DNA from: Candidatus Pelearchaeum sp.
Lineage (GTDB): Archaea > Thermoproteota > Nitrososphaeria_A > Caldarchaeales > Caldarchaeaceae
NCBI GenBank assembly: GCA_015520425.1
Contig: WAQC01000032.1
Span: 1-43,497, forward strand
Direction of reading: 5' to 3'
DNA: 43,497 nucleotides
The notes below the pieces were generated by a model. The model worked only from the letters and a program-made list of their open reading frames with translations. It made no database searches and had not been told where the DNA came from. Both the position numbers and the translations under genes were made by a program. Shown piece by piece: positions 1 through 9,101 of the stretch (position 1 is the stretch's first letter; every line of letters starts with the position of its first letter).

Positions 1-2
1 AA

Positions 3-395
3 GCTTACTGGCCCGAGTACGAGCTCTTTTTCCCCAACGTTAAGATAGACCCGCTGAGGGCTTACATCAGCTTAACGCCTAAAGAACCTGCAGGCGAGCC
101 TCTCCCAGATATGGAGATGCCACCCATAGCGCGGGCTTACTTTAGTGATATGCTTAAGGTGTTCGGCGAGTTGTTTAGGGTTCTTAAGTATGGCGGGAAG
201 GTCGCCATGGTGGTGGGCGGCGGGGTTTTTCCCGATAGGGTGATAGACGTGGATATACCCCTAGCACGTCTTGCCGCTGATGTTGGATTTACCGTGAAGA
301 GGATAATCGCCGTAAATAAAAGAGCGGCAACAACGCGTCGTGTCATAAAAATAGGAGAGAGCAGAGAGAGCATACTAATTATGCGGAAAGAATGA
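3..395 (+). CDS. C-terminal fragment of a SAM-dependent (DNA/RNA) methyltransferase, truncated at the window edge
   Basis: Frame is open from nt 3 (AYWPEYELFFPNVKIDPLRAYIS...) through the 111..395 ORF. 'ELFRVLKYGGKVAMVVG' looks like a methyltransferase motif and C-terminus. Confidence 0.6.
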   Translation, partial: AYWPEYELFFPNVKIDPLRAYISLTPKEPAGEPLPDMEMPPIARAYFSDMLKVFGELFRVLKYGGKVAMVVGGGVFPDRVIDVDIPLARLAADVGFTVKRIIAVNKRAATTRRVIKIGESRESILIMRKE

Positions 396-1572
396 CAGCC
401 CTCTCTCTACCATCATGAGCCTCAATGCGGTATAGCCTATTCCGCCATCTAAACAAGGGCTTGAAAGCCGCTTTAAACCCAGAAACGATAACGGCACAGA
501 GTATTAGAAAAACCCCAGGAGGCCATAAGACGGCGTATATGAAAGGCACGCGATGCTTTCTGAGTTCTTCTCCAATAACGTGGCTTATCAGAATTATGGA
601 GAGGGATGATAGGAGGGTGTATGTCGGAATGTTGTAAGCAAGTGAATATGCTAAAGAAGCTAGCGGGAATATGAATAGCATGATTAACATGAATGCGTTT
701 ATGATGGATTTCTTGCTTGAACCCAGGTAGAGCGTCGTGAAGAGCCGTATCATCCCATTCCAGAGACTCTTTAGACTATTATTCCACTCGGCGGTCATGC
801 TGTTTGTCCCATCCAAGAAAAGCGTCCTTACCCCAGCGTCGCGCGCCAAAAGCGCTATTGCGCGGTCCTCCAAGACAGCGTCCCTAACCCTCGCATGGCC
901 GCCGAGCTTCTCGTAAATATCACGTCTAATGAGTATGAAGCTTCCGAAAGCAAATGCTGCTTTACCACTAGATACTTTATGCGGCCTCCCAAATGCATAG
1001 AGAGCGAGTAGAAGTATGGGAAGTACAGCCTTTATCCATGTACTACGCATCTTCATCCTTGGGTATTGCGTGACTAGCTCGGCGCCCTGCTTGAGCGCTG
1101 TAATGAGCGCGTTTCTTATACATCCTTTCCCAAACTCCGCATCAGCGTCGGTGAATAATAGCCACTCACCGCGGCTGTATGTATATCCCAGATGACATGC
1201 CCAAGTCTTCCCCAACCACCCTCCAGGAAGCTCACCTGCCTCAATAAGTTTAACGCCATGCTTGGAGTAGCGGCGCACAACCTCCCGCGTGGAGTCTGTT
1301 GATGAATCGTCAACAACTATAATCTCGCCCTTTTCATCTAGTTGGTGTATAATGCTCTCTATACATCTTCCTATGTTCCTCTCCTCGTTTCTTGTAGGTA
1401 CTATAACTGACAAAGTAGCGGGTAGCGCTTGCGACTCCTCTTTGACCTCTAGCTGGGGAAGCATCCGTAGTATGCGTTGTCTGGCTAACGCTATGCCCAG
1501 CCATGCGAGAGCAACCAAAACTTGGAAAAAGACCACGATGCCTCCCCAAAATTGCCCATCAACCACCAACAC
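379..1572 (-). CDS. Family 2 glycosyltransferase, membrane-associated (CrtQ-like)
   Basis: N-terminal TM, 'SVIVPTRNEERNIGRCIESI', 'EIIVVDDSSTDST', 'WLLFTDADAEF', 'EDRAIA', and C-terminal TM helices. Confidence 0.85.
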   Translation of the reverse strand: MLVVDGQFWGGIVVFFQVLVALAWLGIALARQRILRMLPQLEVKEESQALPATLSVIVPTRNEERNIGRCIESIIHQLDEKGEIIVVDDSSTDSTREVVRRYSKHGVKLIEAGELPGGWLGKTWACHLGYTYSRGEWLLFTDADAEFGKGCIRNALITALKQGAELVTQYPRMKMRSTWIKAVLPILLLALYAFGRPHKVSSGKAAFAFGSFILIRRDIYEKLGGHARVRDAVLEDRAIALLARDAGVRTLFLDGTNSMTAEWNNSLKSLWNGMIRLFTTLYLGSSKKSIINAFMLIMLFIFPLASLAYSLAYNIPTYTLLSSLSIILISHVIGEELRKHRVPFIYAVLWPPGVFLILCAVIVSGFKAAFKPLFRWRNRLYRIEAHDGRERAVILSA

Positions 1573-1636
1573 ATGGCCAGAGAAAGAAAACTCTTAATAA
1601 GCCTACGTATGGTGATAGAATGTAGGTGTATAGTAT

Positions 1637-2236
1637 ATGTCGGATAATTGGTGGGAAGAATGGAGAAAGAGAAGGCGGAGATGGCCTCTCTTCAGAAGTC
1701 TGTTTGAAGACATTGACGAATTTATGCGCGAGTTTGAAAAGCAGATGGAGGAGGAGTTCAAGTGGATTATGGAGAGAGCACCTAGGGAGCTAATAAGGGA
1801 AAGGACCACCAAGGATGGTGTAGTCCGCGAAGTAGGGCCATTCGTCTATGGCTACTCCATAACCATAGGCCCAGACGGCAAGCCAATCATCCGCGAGTTT
1901 GGAAACGTTAGGCCAGGAGCGCTTCCCGCAAAATCAGCTCTTGAAGTGAGACCAGAACGCGAGCCTCTCGTTGATGTTATAGAAGAAGACAATAGGATAA
2001 AGGTTGTTGCTGAGCTTCCAGGCGTTAGGAAAGAAGACATAGAGCTTAGCGTTGATGAGCGTATGATGACGGTTAAAGTGGATACTGAGAGCCGCAAGTA
2101 TTTCAAGGAGATAGAGCTACCAGCAGTCGTTGACCCCAACACCGCTAAGGCCAGTTATAACAACGGTGTCTTGGAAGTGGTGGTGGAGAAGAAGGCGGAA
2201 GCTCCGAAGAAGGGCCATAGAGTAAAGATTGAATAA
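1637..2236 (+). CDS. Hsp20/alpha-crystallin small heat-shock protein
   Basis: Alpha-crystallin domain 'PLVDVIEEDNRIKVVAELPGVRKEDIELSVDERMMTVKVD...YNNGVLEVVVEKK' and C-terminal 'HRVKIE' IxI-like tail. Confidence 0.92.
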   Translation: MSDNWWEEWRKRRRRWPLFRSLFEDIDEFMREFEKQMEEEFKWIMERAPRELIRERTTKDGVVREVGPFVYGYSITIGPDGKPIIREFGNVRPGALPAKSALEVRPEREPLVDVIEEDNRIKVVAELPGVRKEDIELSVDERMMTVKVDTESRKYFKEIELPAVVDPNTAKASYNNGVLEVVVEKKAEAPKKGHRVKIE

Positions 2237-2324
2237 TAACCTCAGCTCCGCTCAAAATATCTTTAGTAGCCGAGCCTTCCAGATTTAGGCAAATGGGCTA
2301 GGGTTAAATATGGCTGGCAGAAGG

Positions 2325-2340
2325 TCTTTAAACCAAGTGG
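2325..2340 (+). promoter_or_regulatory. Putative TATA-like box for the OFOR operon
   Basis: TTTAAA at 2327-2332, about 18-23 nt before the ATG at 2350. Consistent with a leaderless or short-leader archaeal transcript. Confidence 0.4.
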
Positions 2341-2349
2341 GCAAGCAGT

Positions 2350-4326
2350 ATGGCCCAAAGTAAAGTTTCTTGGATGATTGGAGGAGCCCAGGGCACTGGT
2401 GTTGATTCCGCAGCAAACATCTTCTCGCGAGCAGCCGCGTCTTCCGGCCTTAATGTCTTCGGAAAAAGAGAATACTACTCAAACATCAAAGGCGAGCACA
2501 GCTACTTCTCTGTAACGTTGTCAAACAGTGTAATACGCTCACACATGGATGAGGTCCATCTCCTCGCTACGTTTGATTCAGAGACGATTATTAGACATGC
2601 GTGGGAGGTGGAGTCTGGTGGCGGTATAATATTTGACCCGAAGCAAACTAGTGAGAAGATTACCAGCATACCTACGTTAGAGAAGAATGTAGTGAGTGGT
2701 ATATTGGAGAGGCTTAAGGGGGAAGGTCTGGGAAACAGTGTTATGGATGTTCTTGAAGTTGCGAAGAAGAACGGCGTAAAGCTCTATCCTCTCCCATACG
2801 TTGATTTGCTTAAGCAAGTTGGTGAGAAGATAGGGGAGACGCAGCTCAGTATCTTATCCAGAATGACCAACGTCATGGCTGTCGCAGCATCATTTGCGCT
2901 CTTCAAGCTTCCAGAAGAGCATCTCTTCAAAGCGATTGAACAGGTCTTTAAAGCCAAGGCTAAGGTAGCTAAAATGAATATAGAGGCAGCCAAGATAGCA
3001 GCCGAATATGCCGTTAGGAATTTCAGTAATAATGGAATAAGTTTCCACATAGAGCCTAGACCAGCAAAAGAGCAGCGGCTTCTCATCAATGGAACATCAG
3101 CAGTAGCTCTTGGAAAGATAGTTGCTGGCTGTAGATTCCAGACATACTACCCAATAACCCCCGCGAGCGATGAGAGCGTGTATCTGGAGGACCATGAAGT
3201 CTTTGAGAGTAGGGAGGTTGAGGTTCTCGCGGAGAATCCTCACCAAGCGGAGAGTATGGAGCTTAACGGTAAGGGGTCTATTGTTGTGGTGCAGACCGAG
3301 GATGAGATAGCTGCGATAACTATGGCTACTGGAGCCGCGCTGGCAGGAGCTAGAGCTGCTACAGCAACATCAGGACCAGGCTTCTCGCTGATGACCGAGG
3401 GGCTGGGATGGGCTGGGATGAACGAGGTCCCAGTAGTAATAACACTTTATCAACGCGGCGGCCCCAGCACCGGCCTCCCAACAAGACATGAGCAGGGTGA
3501 TATGCTCTTCGTCCTCCACGCTGGACATGGAGAGTTTCCACGCATAGTGATAGCCTCAGGAGATATTGAGGAAGCTTTCTACGACGCTATAGCGGCATTC
3601 AACTACGCAGAAAGATACCAGACACCAGTAATACACCTGCTTGATAAAGCACTAGCTAATAGTACAATGACGGTGAGGAAGTTCGTATATAATGACTTGG
3701 TGATTGATAGGGGTAAGCTGTATTTTGAGTGGCCCTCTGCTAATGGGCCGTACAAGAGGTTTGAATTCACTGATGACGGCATATCGCCGCGGACTGTTCT
3801 GGGGGCTGCTGGCGGTATATTCTGGAACACGGGAGACGAGCATGACGAGTTTGGACACATATCTGAGGAGCCTGTCAATAGGTGTAGGATGATGGAGAAG
3901 CGTATGAGAAAGCTTGAGACCGCTGATGCGGAGATTCCAGACAGGGAGAAGGTGATAATTCACGGTGATGTTGACGCGCCTTACATAATTGTGAGCTGGG
4001 GCTCCACTAAGGGGGCTATACTTGACGCCATAGAGTACCACGCCCAGCATGGTCTCCGCTTTGCCTTCGCCCAAGTAAAGCTCCTCAGCCCATTCCCAAC
4101 AAAACTATTGCAGGAACTACTGCCGCGCTATGAAAGAATAATCTGCGTAGAGCAGAACTACAGCGGCCAGTTCGCCCAGCTACTCGCCATGCGCACATGC
4201 ATAAAGCCCCATAACCTCATCCTCAAGTACAACGGGCGGCCTTTCTCATTTTCGGAAGCTAGAGATACACTTAAGAGGGCGATAGAGAAGAATGAGGCTA
4301 GGATAGTAACCAACGCGGGTGCGTGA
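2350..4326 (+). CDS. 2-oxoacid:ferredoxin oxidoreductase, fused gamma-alpha subunit
   Basis: N-terminal gamma domain 'GGAQGTGVDSAANIFSRA', then alpha 'YYPITPASDESVYLE' (YPITP motif) and 'TSGPGFSLMTEGLGWAGMNEVPVV'. Confidence 0.95.
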   Translation: MAQSKVSWMIGGAQGTGVDSAANIFSRAAASSGLNVFGKREYYSNIKGEHSYFSVTLSNSVIRSHMDEVHLLATFDSETIIRHAWEVESGGGIIFDPKQTSEKITSIPTLEKNVVSGILERLKGEGLGNSVMDVLEVAKKNGVKLYPLPYVDLLKQVGEKIGETQLSILSRMTNVMAVAASFALFKLPEEHLFKAIEQVFKAKAKVAKMNIEAAKIAAEYAVRNFSNNGISFHIEPRPAKEQRLLINGTSAVALGKIVAGCRFQTYYPITPASDESVYLEDHEVFESREVEVLAENPHQAESMELNGKGSIVVVQTEDEIAAITMATGAALAGARAATATSGPGFSLMTEGLGWAGMNEVPVVITLYQRGGPSTGLPTRHEQGDMLFVLHAGHGEFPRIVIASGDIEEAFYDAIAAFNYAERYQTPVIHLLDKALANSTMTVRKFVYNDLVIDRGKLYFEWPSANGPYKRFEFTDDGISPRTVLGAAGGIFWNTGDEHDEFGHISEEPVNRCRMMEKRMRKLETADAEIPDREKVIIHGDVDAPYIIVSWGSTKGAILDAIEYHAQHGLRFAFAQVKLLSPFPTKLLQELLPRYERIICVEQNYSGQFAQLLAMRTCIKPHNLILKYNGRPFSFSEARDTLKRAIEKNEARIVTNAGA

Positions 4327-4335
4327 GGTGGTTAG

Positions 4336-5322
<987 letters not shown>

Positions 5323-5393
5323 TCGGCCAATATTATCCCCATATTATAGCAATCATATTACACTAATATATTGGCAAAAGCAGAATATCAAGT

Positions 5394-5783
5394 ATGGCGC
5401 AGAACCAACAGCAGGAAATCCACATAATCCTAACAACTAAAGAGCCTACGCGTGTATATCCAGCGGTAACCCTAGCTTTAGGTAGCGCGGTAATGGGCGC
5501 TAAGGCCTTCGTTTACTGCACGATGGATGGGCTCTCTATCGTCAGGAAAGGCGAGGTTGAGAAGATTCAGCTTGCAGGGGCTCCTCCCCTTTCAAAGCTT
5601 GTTGAAGACGCAAAGAATGCTGGCGTCAAATTCGTGGCCTGCGCGCCCTCAAAAGAGATGCTACAACAGATGGGGATTACTGCCGAGACAGTCCTGCAAG
5701 GCGTGGAGCTTGAAGACGTTTTCGGCTTCCTAAATAATGCCCTCCCAGCGGCACGGCAAGGCGGAATAGTACTGTTCGTATAA
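5394..5783 (+). CDS. DsrE/DsrF-like sulfur-relay family protein
   Basis: DsrE-like fold signature 'IHIILTTKEPTRVYPAVTLALGSAVMGAKAFVYCTMDGLSIVRKG...VKFVACAPSKEMLQQMGI'. Adjacent tusA supports it. Confidence 0.82.
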   Translation: MAQNQQQEIHIILTTKEPTRVYPAVTLALGSAVMGAKAFVYCTMDGLSIVRKGEVEKIQLAGAPPLSKLVEDAKNAGVKFVACAPSKEMLQQMGITAETVLQGVELEDVFGFLNNALPAARQGGIVLFV

Positions 5784-5801
5784 AAAGGGGAGGGGGACAG
5801 C

Positions 5802-6092
5802 ATGCAGACACAAAAGCAGAGAACAATCTTCGTTGAGGGTGATGAGGGTTTAGTGGATGCGGAGCCGACGGATGAGCTTGATGTAAGCGGGCTTGTATGC
5901 CCTTATCCAGGGTTTGAGGCTGTGAGAAAGATTGAAGCCGCACAGCGGGGCGCTGTTATAGATATTACAACAGATATGGAGAATGTGGCGCGCGAGTCTA
6001 TTCCAGTGCTAATGAGGAATCGGGGTTTCAAGTTTGCTGTTTTTCGCTGTCCTGACTCTGACCGCTGGGTTGTACGTGTCCAGAAGAGCTAG
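5802..6092 (+). CDS. TusA/SirA-like sulfur carrier protein
   Basis: 'ELDVSGLVCPYPGFEAVRKIEAAQRGAVIDITTD' with the CPxP motif. Confidence 0.85.
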   Translation: MQTQKQRTIFVEGDEGLVDAEPTDELDVSGLVCPYPGFEAVRKIEAAQRGAVIDITTDMENVARESIPVLMRNRGFKFAVFRCPDSDRWVVRVQKS

Positions 6093-6741
6093 CAATAGCG
6101 CGCTCACGCTTGGAAAGAACATCAGAAAACGTGGCGCTGGCGTATATTATCGCAAAAGCCAGCACCGCAAATCCTAAAACACCCCAAGGAATAGTCTCAA
6201 CAGTCCTAGTAGTCGTTGAAGTTACCGTAACCATCTCCCTAACTGTCTGGGTAACCGATACAACTTCCACCTGCGTAACCGTCCTAAATTCACGTTGAGT
6301 ATAAGTATCTGTTACTGTTACTGTTTTTACTGGAGGCTTTAGTATGCTTATTGATAGCGTGTAAGTCCCCGAAGAGCCTGCGAAGCCGAAGACAGCAAAA
6401 TAATAATACCCGCTTACAGGTGCCAGAACCCCTAAGCGCTCAGAGAGACCTGTTGGTTTAATTCCCCTATCAACCAAGTCCAGAAGAGGGTCAAACACCA
6501 CTATATCAAAATCCTGTCCCCGCGGCATTCTAAGTGTTATGATTAGAGTGTCTCCCTGCTCCACGTATATCTTAAAGTAATGAACAGTCTCCTGTTCTAG
6601 ATTGAATGAGTACTCTCCTGGCTCGACTTCAAGAGCTGTGCTGAAGCTTGTCCCAGGCTCTTCTAATGCATAAGCGCCAGTAAGAGCTGTTATGAGTAGC
6701 GCGAGCACTGTGGAAAGCCAAACCTTACTATAGCTGGGCAA
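6028..6741 (-). CDS. Secreted membrane-anchored protein with a PPC-like beta domain, TVT-rich stalk and C-terminal TM
   Basis: Signal peptide, 'VHYFKIYVEQGDTLIITLRMPRGQDFDIVVFDP...YYFAVFGFAGSSGTYTLSI', stalk 'VKTVTVTDTYTQREFRTVTQVEVVSVTQTVREMVTVTSTTTRTVE', TM 'GVLGFAVLAFAIIYASATF'. Confidence 0.75.
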   Translation of the reverse strand: MPSYSKVWLSTVLALLITALTGAYALEEPGTSFSTALEVEPGEYSFNLEQETVHYFKIYVEQGDTLIITLRMPRGQDFDIVVFDPLLDLVDRGIKPTGLSERLGVLAPVSGYYYFAVFGFAGSSGTYTLSISILKPPVKTVTVTDTYTQREFRTVTQVEVVSVTQTVREMVTVTSTTTRTVETIPWGVLGFAVLAFAIIYASATFSDVLSKRERAIASSSGHVQPSGQSQDSEKQQT

Positions 6742-6878
6742 GCCTTTTCACACAATCCCCTAAATGCAATAGCCTTTAAACGTTTTTACAATCTCAGATG
6801 AGTGTCCTAAAGGAATCAAAGACTGCTTGGCTTGGGTAAAACCTTATCTTATTCCCAAGACATTGCTGGTTGGAGGCT

Positions 6879-9101
6879 ATGTACAAAATGCATAGCATTC
6901 GGGTGAGAGTCCTAGCATCGGTTATAGCCGCGTTGGTGGTTATGGTTGGTTTCCTTCCCTTTCAGCCTGCCTGGGCTGAGGATGAGCAGCTCCAAACACC
7001 CCTAGCCCAGCCTCTCCTCAAGCCTATTGAGGAGCTATTATCTGGGGGCGCTTTAAATAGGATACAGTTCTTCAGGGGAGACGATAGCTGGATTAGGGTG
7101 GGAGAGCAGTCGGCCGAGCCTGCGGGGGGAGCTAGGCCCTCGCAGCCCCTCGTATCAATACCCTACCGCTCACCGACAGCAAAGTTCAGCAGAAATGTCA
7201 TTCTAACATACGACCTAGGCGCAATACCATACCAAAACGAGCCGACAGTAGCGGTTAACCCACTAGACCCAGACCACGTGGTAGTGGGCGCTCACGACTA
7301 CGACACCCCGTGTGTGGTTTCCTATGTATCGTTTGACGGTGGGGAGACATGGCGCGGCCCGTTCCACGCAGACCTAGCCGTTGAAGACAGCTTCTGCTCA
7401 GACCCCGTTCTAGCGTTTGACCGCGATGGTAATGTGTATTATGCCTACCTATCAATAGGGACACGCCCACTGAGGGTTGGTCAGCTTCTGCTAGTAGCTG
7501 AGGTAAGCAGCGCTGTAGTATCAATCTCCCGCGACGGCGGGATAACGTGGGAAGGCCCATACATAGCATCAACAGGAATAGTAGAGCAAGGCCAGAACTC
7601 AGCCAGCATAACGTTCATAGACAAAATCTGGATGAACGTGGGCCCAGACCCATTCAACCCTGAGAGAGATAACATATACGTAACCTATACAGAGTTCAGG
7701 CTCATATACCCATTCCTAGACCAATACCCGTTCGTAGCGGCGCCAATCATTGAGGTCTCAATAAAGCTGGTCGTCTCCTATGATGGTGGGAAGACTTGGA
7801 CCAGGCCAGTCGCGGTCAGCCCAGTCTATAGATACCCTGCTGGTGAGCTTGATAGGCCAATAGTACAAGGTTCTAACATTGCGGTGGCCAAGGATGGGAC
7901 GTTATACATAGCGTATTATGACTCTATGTCCGACGGCCCATTTAAGGGCCTCTTCTCACCCTATGTGACGGTTTCCTACGATGGTGGCAGGAGCTTTGAG
8001 GGGCCTTATGCGGTGGTTCCAGGAGGGACGTGGGAGCAGGACTTCTTCCTAAAACCAACGTACTTCCGTTCATGGTCTTCCATGTTCCCCTTCATCGCAG
8101 TATCACCCAACAACAGCAAGGAGGTCTACATAGTTTTTGGAGCTTTAGGCGAGGCTGGTGGAGATAGGTCCGACGTATATTTCTCCAAATCAACTGACGG
8201 TGGGAAGACTTGGAGAGAGCCTAAACGCGTAAATGATGACTTGACGCTACGTAACCAGTTCTTCCCAACTTTAACCGTCTCGCCCAACGGGACCATACAT
8301 ATAATATGGGGCGATATGCGCGACGACCCAAACAACTATCGCTACCACATCTACTATACCAAGTCTGGTGATGGTGGGGAGACGTTTATGGAGAACTCCC
8401 GCGTCTCGGATTATCCCTCAAACCCTGGACGCGGGATTCCCATATTCATAGGCGACTACTTTGGAATAGCGGCCACGAATGAGGATGTGTATATTGTTTG
8501 GACTGACAGTAGGTCTGGGGAGGTTGGTGGGAGAAATCAGGACATCGCGTTTGCTCGTTTAAGAGCGATACCAAAGCCTTCAATAACATTAAGCCCGCCT
8601 GAGGGGCCTGCGGGCCAGACGATAACTATAATGGGGTTCAACTTCGCCCCAAGGCAGAGGGAGGTGTTTATTGAGGTTGATGGTGTGGTCATCTCCTCAG
8701 TACCAACAGATGACAGCGGCCGTTTTGTGGCGCAGATATTCATGCCCGTCTCTGGGGAGGGGGCGCATACCATACGCGCAATAGATGTGCTTGGAAACGT
8801 GGCTACAGCAAACTACTACTCTACCTTCGGCTTCAACACAATAGAAGACAGGATAGATTCCGTCATCAAGGAAATGGCTGGAAAACTAGAATCCATAAAA
8901 CCAGATAACCCACAAGCAGCTAACATTACTGTGTCAAAGATTGTTGATGAGGTTGTGAAGCGTATAGAGCCGTTGCTTGCCTCTCGTCAGGAGCCGCGAG
9001 ACTCTGGTATAACGCCAGCGTTTATAATATCCATCGCTGCCATGGTTATAGCTTTGGCCGCGCTTTTCATCGCTACGACGCGAGGTAGGAGCAGGTCATG
9101 A
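6879..9101 (+). CDS. Secreted, C-terminally anchored Asp-box (BNR/sialidase-fold) beta-propeller protein with an Ig/TIG-like domain
   Basis: Signal peptide. Six Asp-box motifs: FDGGETW, SRDGGITW, SYDGGKTW, SYDGGRSF, STDGGKTW, SGDGGETF. 'PSITLSPPEGPAGQTITIMGFNFAP' TIG-like. C-terminal TM. The track starts at TTG 6870; ATG 6879 looks likelier. Confidence 0.82.
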   Translation: MYKMHSIRVRVLASVIAALVVMVGFLPFQPAWAEDEQLQTPLAQPLLKPIEELLSGGALNRIQFFRGDDSWIRVGEQSAEPAGGARPSQPLVSIPYRSPTAKFSRNVILTYDLGAIPYQNEPTVAVNPLDPDHVVVGAHDYDTPCVVSYVSFDGGETWRGPFHADLAVEDSFCSDPVLAFDRDGNVYYAYLSIGTRPLRVGQLLLVAEVSSAVVSISRDGGITWEGPYIASTGIVEQGQNSASITFIDKIWMNVGPDPFNPERDNIYVTYTEFRLIYPFLDQYPFVAAPIIEVSIKLVVSYDGGKTWTRPVAVSPVYRYPAGELDRPIVQGSNIAVAKDGTLYIAYYDSMSDGPFKGLFSPYVTVSYDGGRSFEGPYAVVPGGTWEQDFFLKPTYFRSWSSMFPFIAVSPNNSKEVYIVFGALGEAGGDRSDVYFSKSTDGGKTWREPKRVNDDLTLRNQFFPTLTVSPNGTIHIIWGDMRDDPNNYRYHIYYTKSGDGGETFMENSRVSDYPSNPGRGIPIFIGDYFGIAATNEDVYIVWTDSRSGEVGGRNQDIAFARLRAIPKPSITLSPPEGPAGQTITIMGFNFAPRQREVFIEVDGVVISSVPTDDSGRFVAQIFMPVSGEGAHTIRAIDVLGNVATANYYSTFGFNTIEDRIDSVIKEMAGKLESIKPDNPQAANITVSKIVDEVVKRIEPLLASRQEPRDSGITPAFIISIAAMVIALAALFIATTRGRSRS

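Noticed and set aside
3401-3420. Perfect 10-bp tandem repeat GGCTGGGATG x2
   Set aside because: Lies inside the conserved OFOR-alpha segment EGLGWAGMNE; explained by coding sequence.
3652-4074. 140-aa antisense ORF within OFOR alpha
   Set aside because: Overlaps a highly conserved CDS; no domain signature.
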